Origin: Candidatus Hydrogenedentota bacterium
GTDB taxonomy: Bacteria > Hydrogenedentota > Hydrogenedentia > Hydrogenedentales > SLHB01
Assembly: GCA_016209895.1 (NCBI GenBank)
Contig: JACQVH010000067.1
Span: 1 to 33,605, forward strand
Length of the DNA stretch: 33,605 bases
Direction of reading: 5' to 3'
The translations under genes were made by a program, and so were the position numbers. The notes under the pieces are model-generated. The model did no database searches. It worked only from the letters and a program-made list of their open reading frames with translations, and was not told where the DNA came from. The first letter of the stretch is position 1. Every line of letters starts with the position of its first letter. Shown here one piece after another: positions 23,629 through 31,385 of the stretch.

Positions 23629-24551
23629 CACTTGCGGGACCGCCGCGGGTGCAAATCCAGACCATGTCCGGGTGCAACGGACGTTGCGTGTTTTGTCCCA
23701 ATGAGGAACTGCTCAAAACGGACGCCGAGCACGGCCGGATGTCGCTCGACCTGTTCCGAAAGATCATTGACGAATTGGCGGAAACGCATCCGCGCCGTAT
23801 CCTGCTGTACTTGATGAATGAGCCGCTCGCCGACAAGCGGATGCCGGAATTGGTGCAGTACACCGCCGAGCGCGTGCCCGAAACCACGACGCTCATTACC
23901 ACCAACGGGACTTACCTGAACGCGTCGCTTAGCGAGTCGCTGATTGACGCCGGACTCAAGCGGTTGAAGGTCAGCTTGCAGTCGTTGGACCCCGAAATCA
24001 ATCGCGAGATCATGGGCTACAGCAGCGAGAAGGTGATCGAGAACGTAATCACGGCGCAGCGGATCATCAAGAAGAAACGCGCGAAACAATTCGATCTGCG
24101 CGTGTCCATGGTGGTAACCAGCCTTAACCTGCCGGAGATAGAACAGACCCGAAGCTTCTGGCGCAAACATGGCGTGCGCCTCGTCACGTCTGCGCTCGAA
24201 AACCGTGGCGGGAACATCGCCGCCGCCGAAAACCTCAACCCGGATGGTCTCGGCATGCGCTCCATGGGCGATTGCATCCGCCCCTCGCGGGACATGTGCG
24301 TCCTTTTCAATGGCGATGTAGCGCTGTGTTGCGTGGACTGGTTTCGGACGACCGTCGTGGGAAACGTGGCGCAGCAGTCACTGCGCGAGGTTTGGAACGG
24401 CCCGGAACTTCAACGTATCCGCGAGGGCCTGCACGAAGGCAACGCGGCCAAACTCCCGCCCATCTGCGTCAACTGCACCGAGAGCGCCTGTCCCAACCAC
24501 CATCGCCGCGGATTGAAGGGTTGGTTCAACCGATTGGCCGCAGCGTTTTAG
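23580..24551 (+). CDS. Radical SAM/SPASM domain protein
   Basis: 323 residues if started at the ATG at 23580 inside the heptamer array; starts at 23601 or GTG 23619 give slightly shorter versions and the true one is unclear. The iron-sulfur motif C-N-G-R-C-V-F-C (C32, C36, C39) is followed by a TIM-barrel pattern including L-M-N-E-P-L and T-T-N-G-T. The C-terminus has SPASM cysteines (M-C-V-L-F-N-G-D-V-A-L-C-C-V-D, then C-V-N-C-T-E-S-A-C). SPASM enzymes modify peptides or proteins or mature other enzymes. No small precursor peptide is evident nearby. It ends tail-to-tail with the methyltransferase, overlapping it by 4 nt. Confidence 0.88.
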   Translation: MSNEQRAMSNEQRVTGTLAGPPRVQIQTMSGCNGRCVFCPNEELLKTDAEHGRMSLDLFRKIIDELAETHPRRILLYLMNEPLADKRMPELVQYTAERVPETTTLITTNGTYLNASLSESLIDAGLKRLKVSLQSLDPEINREIMGYSSEKVIENVITAQRIIKKKRAKQFDLRVSMVVTSLNLPEIEQTRSFWRKHGVRLVTSALENRGGNIAAAENLNPDGLGMRSMGDCIRPSRDMCVLFNGDVALCCVDWFRTTVVGNVAQQSLREVWNGPELQRIREGLHEGNAAKLPPICVNCTESACPNHHRRGLKGWFNRLAAAF

Positions 24552-25717
24552 CGCCCCTCGACGAGTATCGGGGTCAACCCCTTAGGCTGAAAGCGCACGA
24601 GAGCCGGAATGGCCGAGCGGGCCATTTCAAAATAGCGAAGGTCTTTTTCCACACCCACACTCTCGTACCCGACCGCCTCCGCTGCCGACAGAGTTGATCC
24701 GGAACCAGCAAACGGGTCCAGAACCACTCCTTCGCCTAGTGGAAGCACTGCGCGGACCAGGCTTCGCAGGAACGCTTGGGGTTTCAGACTCGGATGTGGC
24801 GCGATTTTCCGTTCATTCTTATGCGTGGGCGCGGAGTAAACTATGTCACCGAACGGTCTATCCGGTGACGGGCGGCGAAAGCCTCCGGTCTTCCATTTGC
24901 GCAAATTATCCTGGACGCGACCTTCGATTGGCTTCCGGTAGACCAGCCACGGCTCCCACATCGAGCGCGGCAGTACGCACACTCCGTTGAATTCCTGATG
25001 AGCCGCCTTGGGTCGGTCACCACCACGCATGGTCATTACCAGACGTATGATTTCTCCTCGGCGTTCGAGCCCGGCATCCGCCAACGCACCGGATACAATG
25101 TACGAGAGGAGAGGATTGGAGGCCACGATTACATTCGCGCCAGGAACCAGCTTGGGAATCAGAATCCGCGCCCACTCGAAGAAGAAAGACCGGAGTTCGT
25201 CGAGCTGAGGCTCCTTGAGCACCGTGAATCTTGGCAGCGGTGAACGACGATGCCCATCGAACGACGGCGGGATGCGCCAAACTCCGCCTCGACCCTCGCG
25301 CAGCTTGGTCTGTTGCTCCGGCGAATACTCATGTAGACCGTACGGCGGGTCCGTGACGACGGCGTGGATGCTGCAGTTTTCTTGTTGCGCCAACCAACGA
25401 AAACAGTCTCCGTGAAAAAGCTTTGCCTTTCCCAGCACAATCGGCTCCGAAAAGGTGTCTTCGAGCGGTAAGGGTATTTGCGGGTTCGGATAAGAATCAC
25501 GCCTTACGTAATAGAGACCACGGGCCTCGCGGGCGAACAGCGTGGGCGTATTCAACCGAAGATAGGAACGCACTGATGACGCTGGCGTGGGGCCAAGGTC
25601 TCTGCTCACCTGTTCTTCAATTTCCCGGAGCGTCAATGCCTTGGCGCTATTTGAAAGCGCCTGCATGATAGCATCACGAACCGTTCCCGGTGGGTTCTTC
25701 GAACGCCTTCTCTTCAT
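24548..25717 (-). CDS. Adenine-specific DNA methyltransferase (beta class) with N-terminal winged helix
   Basis: 389 residues. Residues 11-72 (T-V-R-D-A-I-M-Q-A-L, L-T-L-R-E-I-E-E-Q-V, S-S-V-R-S-Y-L, A-R-G-L-Y-Y-V) form a HARE-HTH-like winged helix. Motif IV D-P-P-Y is at 123-126 and the AdoMet loop D-P-F-A-G-S-G-S-T at 334-342. That order (IV before I) and the D-P-P-Y sequence mark a beta-class enzyme, probably making N6-methyladenine; N4-cytosine is possible. The region between holds the target-recognition part. No restriction gene is adjacent, so it is an orphan or a solitary defence/antidefence enzyme. The promoter lies immediately upstream with an operator-like repeat, which its own winged helix might bind. 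Confidence 0.9.
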   Translation of the reverse strand: MKRRRSKNPPGTVRDAIMQALSNSAKALTLREIEEQVSRDLGPTPASSVRSYLRLNTPTLFAREARGLYYVRRDSYPNPQIPLPLEDTFSEPIVLGKAKLFHGDCFRWLAQQENCSIHAVVTDPPYGLHEYSPEQQTKLREGRGGVWRIPPSFDGHRRSPLPRFTVLKEPQLDELRSFFFEWARILIPKLVPGANVIVASNPLLSYIVSGALADAGLERRGEIIRLVMTMRGGDRPKAAHQEFNGVCVLPRSMWEPWLVYRKPIEGRVQDNLRKWKTGGFRRPSPDRPFGDIVYSAPTHKNERKIAPHPSLKPQAFLRSLVRAVLPLGEGVVLDPFAGSGSTLSAAEAVGYESVGVEKDLRYFEMARSAIPALVRFQPKGLTPILVEGR

Positions 25718-25726
25718 ACGTGTGGG

Positions 25727-25755
25727 ACGATAGACGTCTGGACGTCAAATGTCAA
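25727..25755 (-). promoter_or_regulatory. Methyltransferase promoter with operator-like repeat in the spacer; near-leaderless
   Basis: On the minus strand, -35 TTGACA (25755-25750) and -10 TATCGT (25732-25727) are separated by exactly 17 bp. The spacer contains GACGTCCAGACGTC, two palindromic GACGTC hexamers 2 bp apart. The expected transcription start (about 25720) lies at most a few bases before the ATG at 25717, and no ribosome binding site precedes that ATG, so the message is probably leaderless. Confidence 0.7.
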
Positions 25756-25917
25756 GGGCTTTCTTGAAGCGTGTTCCAGAAGTCCGTTCGAGCCGTTTAG
25801 AGTGGCGGAGCCATGGATTCTTTACCACGCGTCTGGCTTCGCTCATTCGCCACCGGCAGGACTGTTTAGATTAGGTTGCGCTCAGGAATCCAAAGCGGCG
25901 ACATACGAAACACGCTC

Positions 25918-26385
25918 TCAAAGCGTCAGAGCTAGGTTTTCAGCGAGCTGACGAGACGGGTAATCTGATTCGTCGCTGTTGGTTTTGGGCGAAGGCCGCG
26001 CGAGCAGAGAGAATGTATGGCTGTACGCCAGTCGGCGAGCAATATTCTGTGGGGATAGTTCATATGCAGCCAGAAGCAGTGCATACACGGAGACAAGCCT
26101 GTCTCCTTGCACTGTTGTTTCCACTCGGAGACCTTCATAACCATATTCATCAATGATGGTTTTCACGTCCTTCAATTGAAAACCGATGGGCCGATTGTCC
26201 GATATGGAACGGTAAATCGTTAACACATCGTCAATACGGTCGCCAACATACGCTTCGTCTACCGTTTGGAAGACAAGGCAGTCCCCTGCCCGGTTGTACC
26301 AGGGTTTCCCGAGCCCTCCTTCGGGCACATTGCTGGAATCTTCCCGCATCTCCTTGACAAGACTATCTAAGAAGTGCTCTTCCAT
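25918..26385 (-). CDS. Uncharacterised protein, second gene of a two-gene module
   Basis: 155 residues from the ATG at 26385, with GGAGG 6 bases upstream; the open frame continues further upstream only because the previous gene is frameshifted. Residues about 28-70 (W-Y-N-R-A-G-D-C-L-V-F, D-E-A-Y-V-G-D-R-I-D-D-V-L-T-I-Y-R-S, I-G-F-Q-L-K-D-V) look like DUF2283-style small beta proteins. The rest (Y-G-Y-E-G-L-R-V and a C-terminal helical tail) is not familiar. It overlaps the broken upstream gene by 19 nt, so both are meant to be translated together. Function unknown; a toxin-antitoxin or regulatory pair is possible. Confidence 0.65.
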   Translation of the reverse strand: MEEHFLDSLVKEMREDSSNVPEGGLGKPWYNRAGDCLVFQTVDEAYVGDRIDDVLTIYRSISDNRPIGFQLKDVKTIIDEYGYEGLRVETTVQGDRLVSVYALLLAAYELSPQNIARRLAYSHTFSLLARPSPKTNSDESDYPSRQLAENLALTL

Positions 26386-26775
26386 ACCAAACCTCCGTAT
26401 CGTCCCCGCCAGTCCATTGGTGACAACGGAACTGCAGGGTCCGAATATTCCGCACGGAATTCGTACAACACCATTTGCGAATTCAAGTATACCGCAAAAA
26501 ACCATGTTTTGAGGGAAAGGTGCAATCACTCTTTCCCTTACGCACCATTCGAGGGGGCGTCCAACAAAACACCATCCCCCTTTCGTATGAGCACGTACCT
26601 TTGTGAAGATTCTTTCTGGATGGTCTAGAACCCATTTTGCCGCTCTGAGGTTCTCGTATTGTACTGGTTGAAATTTTCAAAAGCGGAGAATGAGATCCCC
26701 CGGTATGATAACTTCGATCTTTCCGCCGCCTGGATGGTATGGATCAATCGTATAATAGACGAAGTCTCGGCTCAC
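26367..26775 (-). pseudogene. First gene of the two-gene module, broken by a stop and a frameshift
   Basis: From a GTG at 26775 (GAGG upstream) the frame reads V-S-R-D-F-V-Y-Y-T-I-D-P-Y-H-P-G-G-G-K-I-E-V-I-I-P-G and so on for 32 codons to an in-frame TGA (26679-26677). The same frame continues with N-L-R-A-A-K-W-V-L-D-H-P-E-R-I-F and G-G-W-C-F-V-G-R-P. After a T6 run (26501-26496 on this strand) the sensible frame shifts: A-V-Y-L-N-S-Q-M-V-L-Y-E-F-R-A-E, ending R-Y-G-G-L-V-W-K-S-T-S and TAG at 26369-26367. The intact protein would be about 135 residues. I recall this G-G-W-C-Y-x-G-R-P family as uncharacterised. Removing one T from T4 and from T6 and adding one C would restore one clean frame. 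Confidence 0.7.
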
Positions 26776-26960
26776 GTGTCCTCACGCCGAAGAAATGGTA
26801 ATTCTCATGGAGCCTCACAACCACACAGGCCTCTTTCCCAACCACGCGGAGAGTTTGCCATAAGGCGAAGTATTCTCTCAACTGTGCGAAAAATCGTTGG
26901 CGGTTGCGTGCTGACGACAACCGCGGCGATCGATATATGTCTCAGCAAATCAATGTCAGG

Positions 26961-28448
26961 CTACCGCTTGGTCAGCAGGAAGCCGTCAAGGCCGAAGAAG
27001 TAGCCTTGGGATTGCTGGTTCTTGCCCTGATTTCGGATCGTGAGCGTATGGGGACCGGCGGCCAGGGTTTGCGTCCCAAACAGGTGTTCACGGACTTCGA
27101 CTGAGGGATGGTAGAAGTCGAGCGGCTTCTCCAGGGGCTTGCCGTCGAGTTCGAACTGATAGGTGCCGTAGTCCCAGGAGTAGGTGAGGAACATGAGAAT
27201 TTCGTAGTCGCCGGACGCTTTGACCTCGAACGGCAGGGTGAGGGTCTGGTCCGGGGCTGTAGGTCGCCACCAGAGATGCGCACCGCCGCTGGCGCCGCCG
27301 ATCTCCTGCTTTTCGAGGGTGCCTTCGGTCGCTTTAGCTTGCGGTATCAAGGATTCCCCTTCGACAACATTCGTGAGATCGTAGTAGAGCCGCGCCGCGC
27401 CGGCCGGCATTGCCGGATACGGCTGGTGCGGTTCGGTCTGGTACCAGAAGGCCACGGAGGAAAAATCGTCGGGTCGTTCCTCGAATCCGGACTGCACGGA
27501 ACCGTCCGGTTTGAACGTGACGCCTTTGTGTTCGATTTCGAGGCGCAACGATTTGCGAAAGTGAACGGGATCGGCGATATGCCACCGGTAGACGGTGGAG
27601 CGGGAGCCGGGTGAGTAGCCTTCGACGAGCGGAGCTCCGTAGTAGATACCGGCCTGTTTTCGGAATCCCCAGCCGTCGCAGAAGTAATCTTCCGTGCCGG
27701 TGCCGCGCAGGCGGGGTTCGGTTTCGCCGTCAATGAAGAAGAAGTCGTCGCCCTCGCCCCACCAACTCGCGGTCAGTTGCCGGCAACTCAGCACGGTGCC
27801 GACGTAATGACCGCGGCCTGCGATATCCGCGATGAGGTAGTTCTTGCCCATGACGGCGGGAAACTCCTGGCGGTACATCGCGTGAAAATAGGCAATTTCC
27901 GGATCGAGCTTCGGCAGTTTCTCCCAGTCCACATAAAAGTAAAAGGCGTCCGTCCGCTGCCGGCCTTCATTGGTTACGGTAATGCGGGCCGACTTGGCGA
28001 AAGGCATCGGCCAGTAGCAGTTGCGGCCACGTCCATCGGAACTCACGCGGACCGGCAGCGAATCGAAGGGCTCGTCGAGCCCGTGGCCGATGCCGAAGAA
28101 ATCTCCGATGGGCGCTTCCACGGACGGATGCTCCTCGCCGTCCCAATACATGCGCAGGAGGAGCAGACGCGAATAGTATTTCTCCTTGGACGCGATCGTG
28201 TTCCAGATATGCGTGATGACGCCGGGACCTTCCAGTTCCGCGACGACCAACGTCTCGCCGGGCGGGATGGGCCGTGCGTCGGCATTCCCATTTTGCCAGT
28301 TCGCATCGCTCGACGAAGCGCGCATGGTCTGCGCGTCCTGTAGCTTCGGTAAGTCGCCCAAGTAGGCCGAGGGCGATGTCTGGGCGACAGCCGTGGCGAG
28401 TAACGGGAGACAGAAGGCAATCAATACGAACGAGATCCAGGTTTTCAT
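26961..28448 (-). CDS. Secreted DUF2961 protein (GH172-like)
   Basis: 495 residues from the ATG at 28448; an upstream in-frame ATG at 28580 lacks a plausible site. A signal peptide is clear (M-K-T-W-I-S-F-V-L-I-A-F-C-L-P-L-L-A-T-A-V-A-Q). The body has N-W-Q-N-G-N-A-D, G-P-G-V-I-T-H-I-W, Y-W-D-G-E-E-H-P-S-V-E-A-P-I-G-D-F-F-G and G-T-G-T-E-D-Y-F, hallmarks of DUF2961. Members of this family have been shown to act on fructofuranose/arabinofuranose-containing carbohydrates (GH172). A C-terminal jelly-roll-like part (about 380-495) may bind carbohydrate. It acts outside the cytoplasm. The gene is divergent from the GlmU-like gene. Confidence 0.9.
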   Translation of the reverse strand: MKTWISFVLIAFCLPLLATAVAQTSPSAYLGDLPKLQDAQTMRASSSDANWQNGNADARPIPPGETLVVAELEGPGVITHIWNTIASKEKYYSRLLLLRMYWDGEEHPSVEAPIGDFFGIGHGLDEPFDSLPVRVSSDGRGRNCYWPMPFAKSARITVTNEGRQRTDAFYFYVDWEKLPKLDPEIAYFHAMYRQEFPAVMGKNYLIADIAGRGHYVGTVLSCRQLTASWWGEGDDFFFIDGETEPRLRGTGTEDYFCDGWGFRKQAGIYYGAPLVEGYSPGSRSTVYRWHIADPVHFRKSLRLEIEHKGVTFKPDGSVQSGFEERPDDFSSVAFWYQTEPHQPYPAMPAGAARLYYDLTNVVEGESLIPQAKATEGTLEKQEIGGASGGAHLWWRPTAPDQTLTLPFEVKASGDYEILMFLTYSWDYGTYQFELDGKPLEKPLDFYHPSVEVREHLFGTQTLAAGPHTLTIRNQGKNQQSQGYFFGLDGFLLTKR

Positions 28449-28605
28449 GACTTTGTCCCCTTGTTCTGCCGAGATTGAAAAGCATCCTTCCGACACATGG
28501 CGGGTACGATGACGTTTGCGCGTATGCTGTGTCAAATACCGTCGCACTAGAAACCGGGCACGGTCTTTTGTCATTCTCACAGGGCTTCGCGTTCCGGTTG
28601 CAACG

Positions 28606-28644
28606 GGCGATTACGAGCGGCGATTACGACGAACGATTACGAGA
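28606..28644 (+). repeat. 13-bp tandem array (CGATTACGA type), 3 units
   Basis: GGCGATTACGAGC, GGCGATTACGACG, AACGATTACGAGA, ending about 40 bp before the start of the GlmU-like gene. Confidence 0.75.
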
Positions 28645-28685
28645 TATAAGGATCGGGGCGCTGATTGAACAGTGGGAGTGCGTAG

Positions 28686-29882
28686 ATGAAGGCAATTATT
28701 ATGGCGGCGGGGCAGTCCACGCGGACGTACCCGCTGACGTTGGCGCGGCCGAAGCCGTTGCTGAAGGTCATGAATACGCCGATCCTGGCGCATCAGTTGG
28801 AGGCGCTGCGGGGTCTGGTGGACGCGGCGATCGTGGTGGTGGGCTACAAGAAGGAAATGATCCGAGAGGCGTTTGGCACGGCGTATCAAGGCATTGCCTT
28901 GGAGTACGTCGAGCAGAACGAGCAACTGGGCACGGGCCACGCCATCTTCCTATGTGCTCCGCACGTGAACGGGCCGTTCCTGGCAATGAACGGCGACGAC
29001 CTCTACGATCCGGAGGACTTGCGGGCCTTGGCCAAGGTTGATCAGGGTGCTCTGGCCCAGGAAGTGCCGGACCCGCGACTGTACGGCATATATGAAGTGA
29101 CGGCGGAAAACCATGTCGTGCGCCTCGTCGAGAAGCCGCAGGAGGTGTTTTCGAATCTGGCTAACGTCGGCGCCTACAAGTTTACGCCGGAGGTATTTGA
29201 CGCGATTCCCAAGATCGCGCGGTCGGAGCGCGGTGAGATCGAGATTACGTCCGCGATCCAAACGCTGGCGGAGCAGGGACCTTTTCGTGTGGTGCGGGCC
29301 GCGGGCTATTGGTTGCCGATGGGCTATCCGTGGCATCTGCTGGATGCCAACGAGTTTTTCTTGAACACGCGCCTCGAGGGCGAGATACAAGGCGAGGTGA
29401 GTGCCGCCGCGCACCTGAATGGCGTGGTGGCGACCGGCGAGGGCACGGTGGTGCGACCGGGCGTGGTTATTGATGGACCGGTCTGTATCGGAAGGAATTG
29501 CTCGATTGGCCCGAATTGCTGGATTCGGCCCGGTACGGCGGTGGGCGACGGCTGCCGTGTAGGCCACGGTGTGGAGATCAAGAACTCGATACTCTTTGAC
29601 GGGGCGCACGTGCCGCATCTGAGCTACGTCGGCGACAGCATCATCGGAGAGCACTCGAACCTCGGATGTGGGACCATCACGGCCAACGTCCGGCACGACG
29701 GCGGACACGTGCGCTCGATGGTCAAGGGTATCGCGATTGACACTGGTCGCAAGAAGTTGGGGGCGATCATTGGCGACCACGTCCACACCGGAATCAACAC
29801 TTCGATCTATCCGGGTAGAAAGCTCTGGCCGCACACTTCCACGCTACCCGGCGAGGTGGTGAAGAAAGACATCGAGAAATAG
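28686..29882 (+). CDS. Bifunctional GlmU-like sugar-1-phosphate nucleotidyltransferase / acyltransferase
   Basis: 398 residues; GGGAG lies 8 bases before the ATG. The N-terminal half (1-230) is a nucleotidyltransferase with M-A-A-G-Q-S-T-R-T-Y-P-L-T and R-P-K-P-L-L, then G-D-D-L-Y (metal-binding region) and V-E-K-P. The C-terminal half is a left-handed beta-helix (V-V-R-P-G-V-V-I-D-G, I-G-P-N-C-W-I-R-P-G), ending G-T-I-T-A-N-V-R-H-D-G. It resembles archaeal-type GlmU (N-acetylglucosamine-1-phosphate uridyltransferase / glucosamine-1-phosphate acetyltransferase) more than the canonical bacterial length of about 455. It could supply UDP-GlcNAc or another activated sugar. Confidence 0.9.
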   Translation: MKAIIMAAGQSTRTYPLTLARPKPLLKVMNTPILAHQLEALRGLVDAAIVVVGYKKEMIREAFGTAYQGIALEYVEQNEQLGTGHAIFLCAPHVNGPFLAMNGDDLYDPEDLRALAKVDQGALAQEVPDPRLYGIYEVTAENHVVRLVEKPQEVFSNLANVGAYKFTPEVFDAIPKIARSERGEIEITSAIQTLAEQGPFRVVRAAGYWLPMGYPWHLLDANEFFLNTRLEGEIQGEVSAAAHLNGVVATGEGTVVRPGVVIDGPVCIGRNCSIGPNCWIRPGTAVGDGCRVGHGVEIKNSILFDGAHVPHLSYVGDSIIGEHSNLGCGTITANVRHDGGHVRSMVKGIAIDTGRKKLGAIIGDHVHTGINTSIYPGRKLWPHTSTLPGEVVKKDIEK

Positions 29883-29895
29883 AAGCTGGCTTGAA

Positions 29896-30483
29896 TCAGA
29901 AATCGTCGTCGCGCGGGGATTGAATTTCCTGGGCGGCCCATTCCGCCCAGACGGCGAGTATCTTGGGGTCCTGAGTTCTTGCCCGCAACCGTTGTGCCAC
30001 GGGGCCTCCTGGGCGTTTCAGTTTTGGGAAAGCGAGTAGTAACACGGCCAAGTCCCGCCAGTCGGTACCCGACTTGGGCTGACCGCGCCGCCGGTGATAG
30101 GAGATTACTTTGGTAGCTATCAGTTCTTCGGGCGTGAGTACCGGGACGTTGGCAACGCGCCTCGACTCCGGTAACGTTTCCACGTGCCGTACGTCGGCGA
30201 GATGCCGGTTGCCGCCTTTTCGAATCTGATAAACTCGATGTCCCCCACTTCCGCCCGCTTTTCGCACACGTACCGCGATGTGGAACCGGTCGCTCAGATA
30301 ATTACGCAACTCCTGCGCCAACTCTGCTGGGTGAGTCGAGACCAGGTCTATATCCTGGGACATGCGTGGCTCTTTGACGTAAGCGTTCACGGCCTGGGCG
30401 TCGGTTACCACCGCGTCTTCGCGTTCTTGCAGAAACTCCAACACCGCGTCTTGGATTGTAGCCAAGGGCAGCGGCTCCCGCAT
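29896..30483 (-). CDS. AbiEii-like nucleotidyltransferase
   Basis: 195 residues from the ATG at 30483, with AGGAG 7 bases upstream. D-A-Q-A-V-N-A-Y and R-M-S-Q-D-I-D-L-V-S (Asp44/Asp46) form the metal-binding nucleotidyltransferase motif of the AbiEii/AbiGii group. A later K-V-I-S-Y-H-R-R-R-G-Q-P-K-S and D-W-R-D-L segment is also typical. Such enzymes can act as toxins that add nucleotides to RNA. It lies 112 bp downstream of the HEPN gene on the same strand, so the three minus-strand genes could be one defence-like cluster. A dedicated AbiEi-like antitoxin is not seen. Confidence 0.75.
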   Translation of the reverse strand: MREPLPLATIQDAVLEFLQEREDAVVTDAQAVNAYVKEPRMSQDIDLVSTHPAELAQELRNYLSDRFHIAVRVRKAGGSGGHRVYQIRKGGNRHLADVRHVETLPESRRVANVPVLTPEELIATKVISYHRRRGQPKSGTDWRDLAVLLLAFPKLKRPGGPVAQRLRARTQDPKILAVWAEWAAQEIQSPRDDDF

Positions 30484-30595
30484 CGCGAACTCCTGAAGTG
30501 TCAGTACACCCGCGCCAATCATCCTTGTTCTCCCGGACGTTGCGACTATTAACCATCGGACGGCACTTATTCTTGGTATGAGTGTTAATCACCAC

Positions 30596-30970
30596 TCACA
30601 ACTGGCGAAGCCATCCCAGGATTTGGTCCGCACGCCGTATCGAGACCGTGCATTCGTGCTCAACGCCCGGAAACTGGTCATCATAGTCGGCTTTTCGTCG
30701 TGAGATTCTTAGCCGTCGCAAGACGTTTCCAATTCTCCGGCGGTTCTCAGCGTCGTCTTGTTCGAATGCGTTCTGGACGTAGATATGTGCTTCACCCGAG
30801 TCTGGAACATCCGGGTCCCGGTCTCGCAGATAATTCCGCGCAGAGCAGAATGCCGCATAGTAGGCGCGGCTTACGGCGGCCCGAAACTGCGCTTCACGTT
30901 CCGCCGGCTTGGACTCTTGGCCTACCAGCGCACGTGCGAGTACAAGATAATTGGACCAATCAAACTTCAT
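30596..30970 (-). CDS. HEPN-domain protein (UPF0332-like)
   Basis: 124 residues, mostly helical. A-A-V-S-R-A-Y-Y-A-A-F-C-S-A-R (about 31-45) is the signature second-helix motif of HEPN/UPF0332 proteins, and L-R-R-L-R-I-S-R-R-K-A-D-Y-D-D near residue 90 matches the R-x-x-A-D-Y motif. A canonical Rx4-6H catalytic motif is not evident, so RNase activity is uncertain. The ATG overlaps the stop of the upstream 115-residue gene by 4 nt (ATGA), meaning translational coupling. HEPN genes paired with a small partner are usually toxin-antitoxin or RNA-directed defence modules. Confidence 0.78.
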   Translation of the reverse strand: MKFDWSNYLVLARALVGQESKPAEREAQFRAAVSRAYYAAFCSARNYLRDRDPDVPDSGEAHIYVQNAFEQDDAENRRRIGNVLRRLRISRRKADYDDQFPGVEHECTVSIRRADQILGWLRQL

Positions 30971-31314
30971 TGGAATTCGAGCGTGATACAGAGTTTTCCC
31001 TTGGCTCGGCTAACCGCCGCAAGCCACCACCTTGCGTCGAACTCTTGAATTCGGCTTTCGGCGTCATCGGGACTCAATTCGGTGGAGATGAACACTACCA
31101 ATTCCTCGCCAGCGGCCGCCTCAGGATCATGCATGACTTCGAGGAAAAGCGGCTGATCCGGAAAGTAGTGCTCGATGTAATCGCGTGCTTCGGTCAAGAG
31201 GGCCGGAAGAAAAGGATTCTTCTTAAGGAACGCCTTAACATCGTCGGCGCCACGCAATGAGTATATTTCTTCGACGGTGTGGAGATCTCGCTTTAAGACT
31301 TCTGGTCGTGACAT
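30967..31314 (-). CDS. Small acidic partner protein of the HEPN gene
   Basis: 115 residues. Segments I-Y-S-L-R-G, N-P-F-L-P-A-L-L-T-E-A, Y-F-P-D-Q-P-L-F-L-E-V, L-V-V-F-I-S-T-E-L-S-P-D-D-A, F-D-A-R-W-W and K-L-C-I-T-L-E-F form a small alpha/beta protein. I have seen this pattern as a widespread uncharacterised companion of HEPN-domain genes, and the 4-nt overlap here agrees. By analogy it is the antitoxin or targeting subunit. There is no nucleotidyltransferase motif, so this is not an MNT/HEPN pair. Confidence 0.65.
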   Translation of the reverse strand: MSRPEVLKRDLHTVEEIYSLRGADDVKAFLKKNPFLPALLTEARDYIEHYFPDQPLFLEVMHDPEAAAGEELVVFISTELSPDDAESRIQEFDARWWLAAVSRAKGKLCITLEFQ

Positions 31315-31385
31315 CGTACTATCTCACAGATTCATATTCTGCCTTCCAGCACGATTGTAGCCTAGTGGAACAAAAAATGACGAAT

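Noticed and set aside
26677-26679. In-frame TGA as a selenocysteine codon
   Set aside because: The residue expected there is not Cys-like, no hairpin of bacterial SECIS type was evident just downstream, and a second, independent frameshift occurs in the same gene.
26659-27003. 114-codon plus-strand frame
   Set aside because: It is antisense to the broken module gene and runs into the 3' end of the DUF2961 gene; there is no plausible start site or motif.
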